A stretch of 64,000 nucleotides of DNA, taken from the NCBI GenBank assembly GCA_039105265.1, contig JAPFFF010000082.1:62001-126000 (forward strand), written 5' to 3'. The DNA is from Tritrichomonas musculus. Lineage: Eukaryota > Parabasalia > Tritrichomonadida > Tritrichomonadidae. Under the pieces are notes generated by a model that was not told where the DNA came from, ran no database searches, and worked only from the letters and a program-made list of their open reading frames with translations. Position numbers and translations under genes: made by a program. Numbering within the stretch: the first letter of the stretch is position 1; every line of letters starts with the position of its first letter. This document shows, one piece after another, positions 25,201 through 37,870 of this stretch.

Positions 25201-26604
25201 TTTATTTAACTCTGTTCATTTGTGAGAAACGTTTGAATAAGAATAACTGAGATTAAGCTTTAATTTTTACTGATTTTACTTAATTTCGAAATCGTTTATA
25301 ATTATCTTACAAAAGTGTTTGAGATTTGTGTTTTATTTAACTCTGTTCATTTGTGAGAAATGTTAGATTAAGAATAATTGAGATTAAGCTTTAATTTTTA
25401 CTGATTTTACTTAATTTCGAAATCGTTTTTAATTATCTTACAAAAGTGTTTGAGATTTGTGTTTTATTTAACTCTGTTCACTTGTGAGAAACGTTTGAAT
25501 AGGAATAATTGAGATTAAGCTTTAATTTTTACTGATTTTACTTAATTTCGAAATCGTTTTTAATTATCTTACAAAAGTGTTTGAGATTTGTGTTTTATTT
25601 AACTCTGTTCATTTGTGAGAAATGTTAGAATAAGAATAACTGAGATTAAGCTTTAATTTTTACTGATTTTACTTAATTTCGAAATCGTTTATAATTATCT
25701 TACAAAAGTGTTTGAGATTTGTGTTTTATTTAACTCTGTTCATTTGTGAGAAACGTTTGAATAAGAATAACTGAGATTAAGCTTTAATTTTTACTGATTT
25801 TACTTAATTTCGAAATCTTTTTCATTTATCTTACAAAAGTGTTTGAGATTTGTGTTTTATTTAACTCTGTTCACTTGTGAGAAACGTTTGAATAAGAATA
25901 ATTGATATTGCGATTTAATCTTTATTGATTTTACTTAATTTCGAAATCGTTTTTAATTATCTTACAAAAGTGTTTGAGATTTGTGTTTTATTTAACTCTG
26001 TTCACTTGTGTGAAATGTTAGATTAAGAATAACTGAGATTAAGCTTTAATTTTTACTGATTTTACTTAATTTCGAAATCGTTTTTAATTATCTTACAAAA
26101 GTGTTTGAGATTTGTGTTTTATTTAACTCTGTTCACTTGTGAGAAACGTTTGAATAGGAATAATTGAGATTAAGCTTTAATTTTTACTGATTTTACTTAA
26201 TTTCGAAATCGTTTATAATTATCTTACAAAAGTGTTTGAGATTTGTGTTTTATTTAACTCTGTTCACTTGTGAGAAACGTTTGAATAAGAATAATTGATA
26301 TTGCGATTTAATCTTTATTGATTTTACTTAATTTCGAAATCGTTTTTAATTATCTTACAAAAGTGTTTGAGATTTGTGTTTTATTTAACTCTGTTCACTT
26401 GTGAGAAACGTTTGAATAAGAATAATTGATATTGCGATTTAATCTTTATTGATTTTACTTAATTTCGAAATCGTTTTTAATTATCTTACAAAAGTGTTTG
26501 AGATTTGTGTTTTATTTAACTCTGTTCACTTGTGTGAAATGTTAGATTAAGAATAACTGAGATTAAGCTTTAATTTTTACTGATTTTACTTAATTTCGAA
26601 ATCG
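22282..26604 (+). repeat. Higher-order block of 33 units, second large copy
   Basis: The partner of 14160-18613, one unit shorter. The shared rare states include the marker unit (25819), the X units (25950, 26474) and the V unit (25557), each exactly 7991 bp from its partner. The first nine units also match 5895-7073, so three copies of this segment are visible at roughly 8.1-8.3 kb intervals. Confidence 0.88.
25295..25949 (+). repeat. Marker cassette, copy 2
   Basis: Same five-unit order, 7991 bp (61 units) after copy 1. The marker unit at 25819 is followed by cR1p states as in copy 1, and then by an X unit. Confidence 0.92.
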
Positions 26605-28307
26605 TTTTTAATTATCTTACAAAAGTGTTTGAGATTTGTGTTTTATTTAACTCTGTTCACTTGTGAGAAACGTTTGAATAGGAATAATTGAGATTAAGCT
26701 TTAATTTTTACTGATTTTACTTAATTTCGAAATCGTTTATAATTATCTTACAAAAGTGTTTGAGATTTGTGTTTTATTTAACTCTGTTCACTTGTGAGAA
26801 ACGTTTGAATAGGAATAATTGAGATTAAGCTTTAATTTTTACTGATTTTACTTAATTTCGAAATCGTTTATAATTATCTTACAAAAGTGTTTGAGATTTG
26901 TGTTTTATTTAACTCTGTTCACTTGTGAGAAACGTTTGAATAAGAATAATTGATATTGCGATTTAATTTTTATTGATTTTACTTAATTTCGAAATCGTTT
27001 ATAATTATCTTACAAAAGTGTTTGAGATTTGTGTTTTATTTAACTCTGTTCACTTGTGAGAAACGTTTGAATAGGAATAATTGAGATTAAGCTTTAATTT
27101 TTACTGATTTTACTTAATTTCGAAATCGTTTTTAATTATCTTACAAAAGTGTTTGAGATTTGTGTTTTATTTAACTCTGTTCACTTGTGAGAAACGTTTG
27201 AATAGGAATAATTGATATTGCGATTTAATTTTTACTGATTTTACTTAATTTCGAAATCGTTTTTAATTATCTTACAAAAGTGTTTGAGATTTGTGTTTTA
27301 TTTAACTCTGTTCACTTGTGAGAAACGTTTGAATAGGAATAATTGAGATTAAGCTTTAATTTTTACTGATTTTACTTAATTTCGAAATCGTTTATAATTA
27401 TCTTACAAAAGTGTTTGAGATTTGTGTTTTATTTAACTCTGTTCACTTGTGAGAAACGTTTGAATAAGAATAATTGATATTGCGATTTAATCTTTATTGA
27501 TTTTACTTAATTTCGAAATCGTTTTTAATTATCTTACAAAAGTGTTTGAGATTTGTGTTTTATTTAACTCTGTTCACTTGTGAGAAACGTTTGAATAAGA
27601 ATAATTGATATTGCGATTTAATCTTTATTGATTTTACTTAATTTCGAAATCGTTTTTAATTATCTTACAAAAGTGTTTGAGATTTGTGTTTTATTTAACT
27701 CTGTTCACTTGTGAGAAATGTTAGATTAAGAATAACTGAGATTAAGCTTTAATTTTTACTGATTTTACTTAATTTCGAAATCGTTTTTAATTATCTTACA
27801 AAAGTGTTTGAGATTTGTGTTTTATTTAACTCTGTTCACTTGTGAGAAACGTTTGAATAAGAATAATTGATATTGCGATTTAATCTTTATTGATTTTACT
27901 TAATTTCGAAATCGTTTATAATTATCTTACAAAAGTGTTTGAGATTTGTGTTTTATTTAACTCTGTTCACTTGTGAGAAACGTTTGAATAAGAATAATTG
28001 ATATTGCGATTTAATCTTTATTGATTTTACTTAATTTCGAAATCGTTTTTAATTATCTTACAAAAGTGTTTGAGATTTGTGTTTTATTTAACTCTGTTCA
28101 CTTGTGAGAAACGTTTGAATAAGAATAACTGAGATTAAGCTTTAATTTTTACTGATTTTACTTAATTTCGAAATCGTTTTTAATTATCTTACAAAAGTGT
28201 TTGAGATTTGTGTTTTATTTAACTCTGTTCATTTGTGAGAAACGTTTGAATAAGAATAACTGAGATTAAGCTTTAATTTTTACTGATTTTACTTAATTTC
28301 GAAATCG
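26605..28307 (+). repeat. Mixed units before the 9-kb block
   Basis: Thirteen units of cg2q, cg1q, cR1p and cR3q types. The unit at 27653-27783 is a W haplotype with C at 56 and A at 62 (cW3q), intermediate between W and X. I find no longer-range partner for this stretch. Confidence 0.75.
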
Positions 28308-29486
28308 TTTATAATTATCTTACAAAAGTGTTTGAGATTTGTGTTTTATTTAACTCTGTTCACTTGTGAGAAACGTTTGAATAAGAATAATTGATATTGC
28401 GATTTAATCTTTATTGATTTTACTTAATTTCGAAATCGTTTTTAATTATCTTACAAAAGTGTTTGAGATTTGTGTTTTATTTAACTCTGTTCATTTGTGA
28501 GAAATGTTAGAATAAGAATAACTGAGATTAAGCTTTAATTTTTACTGATTTTACTTAATTTCGAAATCGTTTTTAATTATCTTACAAAAGTGTTTGAGAT
28601 TTGTGTTTTATTTAACTCTGTTCATTTGTGAGAAACGTTTGAATAAGAATAACTGAGATTAAGCTTTAATTTTTACTGATTTTACTTAATTTCGAAATCG
28701 TTTATAATTATCTTACAAAAGTGTTTGAGATTTGTGTTTTATTTAACTCTGTTCACTTGTGAGAAACGTTTGAATAAGAATAATTGATATTGCGATTTAA
28801 TCTTTATTGATTTTACTTAATTTCGAAATCGTTTTTAATTATCTTACAAAAGTGTTTGAGATTTGTGTTTTATTTAACTCTGTTCATTTGTGAGAAATGT
28901 TAGAATAAGAATAACTGAGATTAAGCTTTAATTTTTACTGATTTTACTTAATTTCGAAATCGTTTTTAATTATCTTACAAAAGTGTTTGAGATTTGTGTT
29001 TTATTTAACTCTGTTCATTTGTGAGAAACGTTTGAATAAGAATAACTGAGATTAAGCTTTAATTTTTACTGATTTTACTTAATTTCGAAATCGTTTATAA
29101 TTATCTTACAAAAGTGTTTGAGATTTGTGTTTTATTTAACTCTGTTCACTTGTGAGAAACGTTTGAATAAGAATAATTGATATTGCGATTTAATCTTTAT
29201 TGATTTTACTTAATTTCGAAATCGTTTTTAATTATCTTACAAAAGTGTTTGAGATTTGTGTTTTATTTAACTCTGTTCATTTGTGAGAAATGTTAGAATA
29301 AGAATAACTGAGATTAAGCTTTAATTTTTACTGATTTTACTTAATTTCGAAATCGTTTTTAATTATCTTACAAAAGTGTTTGAGATTTGTGTTTTATTTA
29401 ACTCTGTTCATTTGTGAGAAACGTTTGAATAAGAATAACTGAGATTAAGCTTTAATTTTTACTGATTTTACTTAATTTCGAAATCG
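28308..29486 (+). repeat. 393-bp trimer repeated three times
   Basis: (AcR1p, TtV3q, TtR3q) three times in a row, with no difference at the diagnostic sites. A trimer of 131-bp units is also the shortest multiple divisible by 3, but stop codons still close every frame. Related tracts stand at 37347-38525 and 43897-45075. Confidence 0.88.
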
Positions 29487-30272
29487 TTTATAATTATCTT
29501 ACAAAAGTGTTTGAGATTTGTGTTTTATTTAACTCTGTTCACTTGTGAGAAACGTTTGAATAAGAATAATTGATATTGCGATTTAATCTTTATTGATTTT
29601 ACTTAATTTCGAAATCGTTTTTAATTATCTTACAAAAGTGTTTGAGATTTGTGTTTTATTTAACTCTGTTCACTTGTGAGAAACGTTTGAATAGGAATAA
29701 TTGAGATTAAGCTTTAATTTTTACTGATTTTACTTAATTTCGAAATCGTTTATAATTATCTTACAAAAGTGTTTGAGATTTATGTTTTATTTAACTCTGT
29801 TCACTTGTGAGAAACGTTTGAATAAGAATAATTGATATTGCGATTTAATTTTTACTGATTTTACTTAATTTCGAAATCGTTTTTAATTATCTTACAAAAG
29901 TGTTTGAGATTTGTGTTTTATTTAACTCTGTTCACTTGTGAGAAACGTTTGAATAAGAATAATTGATATTGCGATTTAATCTTTATTGATTTTACTTAAT
30001 TTCGAAATCGTTTTTAATTATCTTACAAAAGTGTTTGAGATTTGTGTTTTATTTAACTCTGTTCACTTGTGAGAAACGTTTGAATAAGAATAATTGATAT
30101 TGCGATTTAATCTTTATTGATTTTACTTAATTTCGAAATCGTTTTTAATTATCTTACAAAAGTGTTTGAGATTTGTGTTTTATTTAACTCTGTTCATTTG
30201 TGAGAAATGTTAGAATAAGAATAACTGAGATTAAGCTTTAATTTTTACTGATTTTACTTAATTTCGAAATCG

Positions 30273-30403
30273 TTTTTAATTATCTTACAAAAGTGTTTGA
30301 GATTTGTGTTTTATTTAACTCTGTTCATTTGTGAGAAACGTTTGAATAAGAATAACTGAGATTAAGCTTTAATTTTTACTGATTTTAATTAATTTCGAAA
30401 TCG
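30273..30403 (+). repeat. Reference unit, type TtR3q with ATTAATT (n variant)
   Basis: C to A at position 116 changes TTTTACTTAA to TTTTAATTAA and creates AATTAATT at 115-122, beside the ATTTCGAAAT palindrome. I see it only right of 30 kb: 30273, 39312, 46386, 48613, 52150, 52281, 52674, 53067, 53722 and 56080. In all but two cases (52150, which is followed by another n unit, and 48613, followed by AcR1q) the next unit is a cg1q unit. Confidence 0.88.
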
Positions 30404-32368
30404 TTTATAATTATCTTACAAAAGTGTTTGAGATTTGTGTTTTATTTAACTCTGTTCACTTGTGAGAAACGTTTGAATAGGAATAATTGATATTGCGATT
30501 TAATTTTTACTGATTTTACTTAATTTCGAAATCGTTTTTAATTATCTTACAAAAGTGTTTGAGATTTGTGTTTTATTTAACTCTGTTCACTTGTGAGAAA
30601 CGTTTGAATAAGAATAATTGATATTGCGATTTAATCTTTATTGATTTTACTTAATTTCGAAATCGTTTTTAATTATCTTACAAAAGTGTTTGAGATTTGT
30701 GTTTTATTTAACTCTGTTCACTTGTGAGAAACGTTTGAATAAGAATAATTGATATTGCGATTTAATCTTTATTGATTTTACTTAATTTCGAAATCGTTTT
30801 TAATTATCTTACAAAAGTGTTTGAGATTTGTGTTTTATTTAACTCTGTTCACTTGTGAGAAACGTTTGAATAGGAATAATTGAGATTAAGCTTTAATTTT
30901 TACTGATTTTACTTAATTTCGAAATCGTTTATAATTATCTTACAAAAGTGTTTGAGATTTATGTTTTATTTAACTCTGTTCACTTGTGAGAAACGTTTGA
31001 ATAAGAATAATTGATATTGCGATTTAATCTTTATTGATTTTACTTAATTTCGAAATCGTTTATAATTATCTTACAAAAGTGTTTGAGATTTGTGTTTTAT
31101 TTAACTCTGTTCACTTGTGAGAAACGTTTGAATAGGAATAATTGAGATTAAGCTTTAATTTTTACTGATTTTACTTAATTTCGAAATCGTTTATAATTAT
31201 CTTACAAAAGTGTTTGAGATTTGTGTTTTATTTAACTCTGTTCACTTGTGAGAAACGTTTGAATAGGAATAATTGATATTGCGATTTAATTTTTACTGAT
31301 TTTACTTAATTTCGAAATCGTTTTTAATTATCTTACAAAAGTGTTTGAGATTTGTGTTTTATTTAACTCTGTTCACTTGTGAGAAACGTTTGAATAAGAA
31401 TAATTGATATTGCGATTTAATCTTTATTGATTTTACTTAATTTCGAAATCGTTTTTAATTATCTTACAAAAGTGTTTGAGATTTGTGTTTTATTTAACTC
31501 TGTTCACTTGTGAGAAACGTTTGAATAAGAATAATTGATATTGCGATTTAATCTTTATTGATTTTACTTAATTTCGAAATCGTTTTTAATTATCTTACAA
31601 AAGTGTTTGAGATTTGTGTTTTATTTAACTCTGTTCATTTGTGAGAAATGTTAGAATAAGAATAACTGAGATTAAGCTTTAATTTTTACTGATTTTACTT
31701 AATTTCGAAATCGTTTTTAATTATCTTACAAAAGTGTTTGAGATTTGTGTTTTATTTAACTCTGTTCATTTGTGAGAAACGTTTGAATAAGAATAACTGA
31801 GATTAAGCTTTAATTTTTACTGATTTTACTTAATTTCGAAATCGTTTATAATTATCTTACAAAAGTGTTTGAGATTTGTGTTTTATTTAACTCTGTTCAC
31901 TTGTGAGAAACGTTTGAATAAGAATAATTGATATTGCGATTTAATCTTTATTGATTTTACTTAATTTCGAAATCGTTTATAATTATCTTACAAAAGTGTT
32001 TGAGATTTGTGTTTTATTTAACTCTGTTCATTTGTGAGAAATGTTAGAATAAGAATAACTGAGATTAAGCTTTAATTTTTACTGATTTTACTTAATTTCG
32101 AAATCGTTTTTAATTATCTTACAAAAGTGTTTGAGATTTGTGTTTTATTTAACTCTGTTCATTTGTGAGAAACGTTTGAATAAGAATAACTGAGATTAAG
32201 CTTTAATTTTTACTGATTTTACTTAATTTCGAAATCGTTTATAATTATCTTACAAAAGTGTTTGAGATTTGTGTTTTATTTAACTCTGTTCATTTGTGAG
32301 AAACGTTTGAATAGGAATAACTGAGATTAAGCTTTAATTTTTATTGATTTTACTTAATTTCGAAATCG

Positions 32369-33023
32369 TTTATAATTATCTTACAAAAGTGTTTGAGATT
32401 TGTGTTTTATTTAACTCTGTTCATTTGTGAGAAATGTTAGATTAAGAATAATTGAGATTAAGCTTTAATTTTTACTGATTTTACTTAATTTCGAAATCGT
32501 TTTTAATTATCTTACAAAAGTGTTTGAGATTTGTGTTTTATTTAACTCTGTTCACTTGTGAGAAACGTTTGAATAGGAATAATTGAGATTAAGCTTTAAT
32601 TTTTACTGATTTTACTTAATTTCGAAATCGTTTTTAATTATCTTACAAAAGTGTTTGAGATTTGTGTTTTATTTAACTCTGTTCATTTGTGAGAAATGTT
32701 AGAATAAGAATAACTGAGATTAAGCTTTAATTTTTACTGATTTTACTTAATTTCGAAATCGTTTATAATTATCTTACAAAAGTGTTTGAGATTTGTGTTT
32801 TATTTAACTCTGTTCATTTGTGAGAAACGTTTGAATAAGAATAACTGAGATTAAGCTTTAATTTTTACTGATTTTACTTAATTTCGAAATCTTTTTCATT
32901 TATCTTACAAAAGTGTTTGAGATTTGTGTTTTATTTAACTCTGTTCATTTGTGAGAAACGTTTGAATAAGAATAATTGAGATTAAGCTTTAATTTTTACT
33001 GATTTTACTTAATTTCGAAATCG
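32369..33023 (+). repeat. Marker cassette, copy 3
   Basis: Same order, 7074 bp (54 units) after copy 2. Here the marker start is joined to a tR2q body instead of cR1p. The cassette was therefore recombined within the marker unit before copy 4 was made. Confidence 0.92.
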
Positions 33024-33154
33024 TTTATAATTATCTTACAAAAGTGTTTGAGATTTGTGTTTTATTTAACTCTGTTCACTTGTGAGAAACGTTTGAATAA
33101 GAATAATTGATATTGCGATTTAATCTTTATTGATTTTACTTAATTTCGAAATCG

Positions 33155-35381
33155 TTTTTAATTATCTTACAAAAGTGTTTGAGATTTGTGTTTTATTTAA
33201 CTCTGTTCACTTGTGAGAAACGTTTGAATAGGAATAATTGATATTGCGATTTAATTTTTACTGATTTTACTTAATTTCGAAATCGTTTTTAATTATCTTA
33301 CAAAAGTGTTTGAGATTTGTGTTTTATTTAACTCTGTTCACTTGTGAGAAACGTTTGAATAAGAATAATTGATATTGCGATTTAATCTTTATTGATTTTA
33401 CTTAATTTCGAAATCGTTTTTAATTATCTTACAAAAGTGTTTGAGATTTGTGTTTTATTTAACTCTGTTCACTTGTGAGAAACGTTTGAATAAGAATAAT
33501 TGATATTGCGATTTAATCTTTATTGATTTTACTTAATTTCGAAATCGTTTTTAATTATCTTACAAAAGTGTTTGAGATTTGTGTTTTATTTAACTCTGTT
33601 CACTTGTGTGAAATGTTAGATTAAGAATAACTGAGATTAAGCTTTAATTTTTACTGATTTTACTTAATTTCGAAATCGTTTTTAATTATCTTACAAAAGT
33701 GTTTGAGATTTGTGTTTTATTTAACTCTGTTCACTTGTGAGAAACGTTTGAATAGGAATAATTGAGATTAAGCTTTAATTTTTACTGATTTTACTTAATT
33801 TCGAAATCGTTTATAATTATCTTACAAAAGTGTTTGAGATTTGTGTTTTATTTAACTCTGTTCACTTGTGAGAAACGTTTGAATAGGAATAATTGAGATT
33901 AAGCTTTAATTTTTACTGATTTTACTTAATTTCGAAATCGTTTATAATTATCTTACAAAAGTGTTTGAGATTTGTGTTTTATTTAACTCTGTTCACTTGT
34001 GAGAAACGTTTGAATAGGAATAATTGAGATTAAGCTTTAATTTTTACTGATTTTACTTAATTTCGAAATCGTTTATAATTATCTTACAAAAGTGTTTGAG
34101 ATTTGTGTTTTATTTAACTCTGTTCACTTGTGAGAAACGTTTGAATAAGAATAATTGATATTGCGATTTAATCTTTATTGATTTTACTTAATTTCGAAAT
34201 CGTTTATAATTATCTTACAAAAGTGTTTGAGATTTGTGTTTTATTTAACTCTGTTCACTTGTGAGAAACGTTTGAATAGGAATAATTGAGATTAAGCTTT
34301 AATTTTTACTGATTTTACTTAATTTCGAAATCGTTTTTAATTATCTTACAAAAGTGTTTGAGATTTGTGTTTTATTTAACTCTGTTCACTTGTGAGAAAC
34401 GTTTGAATAGGAATAATTGAGATTAAGCTTTAATTTTTACTGATTTTACTTAATTTCGAAATCGTTTATAATTATCTTACAAAAGTGTTTGAGATTTGTG
34501 TTTTATTTAACTCTGTTCACTTGTGAGAAACGTTTGAATAGGAATAATTGAGATTAAGCTTTAATTTTTACTGATTTTACTTAATTTCGAAATCGTTTAT
34601 AATTATCTTACAAAAGTGTTTGAGATTTGTGTTTTATTTAACTCTGTTCACTTGTGAGAAACGTTTGAATAGGAATAATTGATATTGCGATTTAATTTTT
34701 ACTGATTTTACTTAATTTCGAAATCGTTTTTAATTATCTTACAAAAGTGTTTGAGATTTGTGTTTTATTTAACTCTGTTCACTTGTGAGAAACGTTTGAA
34801 TAGGAATAATTGATATTGCGATTTAATTTTTACTGATTTTACTTAATTTCGAAATCGTTTTTAATTATCTTACAAAAGTGTTTGAGATTTGTGTTTTATT
34901 TAACTCTGTTCACTTGTGAGAAACGTTTGAATAAGAATAATTGATATTGCGATTTAATCTTTATTGATTTTACTTAATTTCGAAATCGTTTTTAATTATC
35001 TTACAAAAGTGTTTGAGATTTGTGTTTTATTTAACTCTGTTCATTTGTGAGAAATGTTAGAATAAGAATAACTGAGATTAAGCTTTAATTTTTACTGATT
35101 TTACTTAATTTCGAAATCGTTTTTAATTATCTTACAAAAGTGTTTGAGATTTGTGTTTTATTTAACTCTGTTCATTTGTGAGAAACGTTTGAATAAGAAT
35201 AACTGAGATTAAGCTTTAATTTTTACTGATTTTACTTAATTTCGAAATCGTTTATAATTATCTTACAAAAGTGTTTGAGATTTGTGTTTTATTTAACTCT
35301 GTTCACTTGTGAGAAACGTTTGAATAAGAATAATTGATATTGCGATTTAATCTTTATTGATTTTACTTAATTTCGAAATCG
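33155..35381 (+). repeat. 17-unit block inside a 19-unit period, copy 1
   Basis: cg1q, cR1p, cR1p, TcX3q, Tcg2q, Acg2q, Acg2q, AcR1p, Acg2q, Tcg2q, Acg2q, Acg1q, Tcg1q, TcR1p, TtV3q, TtR3q, AcR1p. It recurs at 35644-37870, 2489 bp (19 units) on, with three single-site differences. It is also part of the larger 9039-bp repeat (42194 onward), so two levels of duplication overlap here. Confidence 0.83.
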
Positions 35382-35643
35382 TTTTTAATTATCTTACAAA
35401 AGTGTTTGAGATTTGTGTTTTATTTAACTCTGTTCATTTGTGAGAAACGTTTGAATAAGAATAACTGAGATTAAGCTTTAATTTTTACTGATTTTACTTA
35501 ATTTCGAAATCGTTTTTAATTATCTTACAAAAGTGTTTGAGATTTGTGTTTTATTTAACTCTGTTCATTTGTGAGAAACGTTTGAATAAGAATAACTGAG
35601 ATTAAGCTTTAATTTTTACTGATTTTACTTAATTTCGAAATCG

Positions 35644-37870
35644 TTTATAATTATCTTACAAAAGTGTTTGAGATTTGTGTTTTATTTAACTCTGTTCACT
35701 TGTGAGAAACGTTTGAATAGGAATAATTGATATTGCGATTTAATTTTTACTGATTTTACTTAATTTCGAAATCGTTTTTAATTATCTTACAAAAGTGTTT
35801 GAGATTTGTGTTTTATTTAACTCTGTTCACTTGTGAGAAACGTTTGAATAAGAATAATTGATATTGCGATTTAATCTTTATTGATTTTACTTAATTTCGA
35901 AATCGTTTTTAATTATCTTACAAAAGTGTTTGAGATTTGTGTTTTATTTAACTCTGTTCACTTGTGAGAAACGTTTGAATAGGAATAATTGATATTGCGA
36001 TTTAATCTTTATTGATTTTACTTAATTTCGAAATCGTTTTTAATTATCTTACAAAAGTGTTTGAGATTTGTGTTTTATTTAACTCTGTTCACTTGTGTGA
36101 AATGTTAGATTAAGAATAACTGAGATTAAGCTTTAATTTTTACTGATTTTACTTAATTTCGAAATCGTTTTTAATTATCTTACAAAAGTGTTTGAGATTT
36201 GTGTTTTATTTAACTCTGTTCACTTGTGAGAAACGTTTGAATAGGAATAATTGAGATTAAGCTTTAATTTTTACTGATTTTACTTAATTTCGAAATCGTT
36301 TATAATTATCTTACAAAAGTGTTTGAGATTTGTGTTTTATTTAACTCTGTTCACTTGTGAGAAACGTTTGAATAGGAATAATTGAGATTAAGCTTTAATT
36401 TTTACTGATTTTACTTAATTTCGAAATCGTTTATAATTATCTTACAAAAGTGTTTGAGATTTGTGTTTTATTTAACTCTGTTCACTTGTGAGAAACGTTT
36501 GAATAGGAATAATTGAGATTAAGCTTTAATTTTTACTGATTTTACTTAATTTCGAAATCGTTTATAATTATCTTACAAAAGTGTTTGAGATTTATGTTTT
36601 ATTTAACTCTGTTCACTTGTGAGAAACGTTTGAATAAGAATAATTGATATTGCGATTTAATCTTTATTGATTTTACTTAATTTCGAAATCGTTTATAATT
36701 ATCTTACAAAAGTGTTTGAGATTTGTGTTTTATTTAACTCTGTTCACTTGTGAGAAACGTTTGAATAGGAATAATTGAGATTAAGCTTTAATTTTTACTG
36801 ATTTTACTTAATTTCGAAATCGTTTTTAATTATCTTACAAAAGTGTTTGAGATTTGTGTTTTATTTAACTCTGTTCACTTGTGAGAAACGTTTGAATAGG
36901 AATAATTGAGATTAAGCTTTAATTTTTACTGATTTTACTTAATTTCGAAATCGTTTATAATTATCTTACAAAAGTGTTTGAGATTTGTGTTTTATTTAAC
37001 TCTGTTCACTTGTGAGAAACGTTTGAATAGGAATAATTGAGATTAAGCTTTAATTTTTACTGATTTTACTTAATTTCGAAATCGTTTATAATTATCTTAC
37101 AAAAGTGTTTGAGATTTGTGTTTTATTTAACTCTGTTCACTTGTGAGAAACGTTTGAATAGGAATAATTGATATTGCGATTTAATTTTTACTGATTTTAC
37201 TTAATTTCGAAATCGTTTTTAATTATCTTACAAAAGTGTTTGAGATTTGTGTTTTATTTAACTCTGTTCACTTGTGAGAAACGTTTGAATAGGAATAATT
37301 GATATTGCGATTTAATTTTTACTGATTTTACTTAATTTCGAAATCGTTTTTAATTATCTTACAAAAGTGTTTGAGATTTGTGTTTTATTTAACTCTGTTC
37401 ACTTGTGAGAAACGTTTGAATAAGAATAATTGATATTGCGATTTAATCTTTATTGATTTTACTTAATTTCGAAATCGTTTTTAATTATCTTACAAAAGTG
37501 TTTGAGATTTGTGTTTTATTTAACTCTGTTCATTTGTGAGAAATGTTAGAATAAGAATAACTGAGATTAAGCTTTAATTTTTACTGATTTTACTTAATTT
37601 CGAAATCGTTTTTAATTATCTTACAAAAGTGTTTGAGATTTGTGTTTTATTTAACTCTGTTCATTTGTGAGAAACGTTTGAATAAGAATAACTGAGATTA
37701 AGCTTTAATTTTTACTGATTTTACTTAATTTCGAAATCGTTTATAATTATCTTACAAAAGTGTTTGAGATTTGTGTTTTATTTAACTCTGTTCACTTGTG
37801 AGAAACGTTTGAATAAGAATAATTGATATTGCGATTTAATCTTTATTGATTTTACTTAATTTCGAAATCG
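35644..37870 (+). repeat. 17-unit block inside a 19-unit period, copy 2
   Basis: The partner of 33155-35381. Its third unit (35906-36036) is cg1p, a combination seen otherwise only at 47565. Its eighth unit has A at 34. Confidence 0.83.

Larger units (their letters stand above)
28308..35643 (+). repeat. 56-unit higher-order block, copy 1
   Basis: It aligns with 37347-44682 at a constant offset of 9039 bp (69 units) without any gain or loss of a unit. About ten of the 56 units differ, each at one diagnostic site (for example 29356, T or C at 56; 30535, G or A at 34; 35382, R or V). It contains the trimers, the n variant, a marker cassette and an X unit in the same order. Confidence 0.88.
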
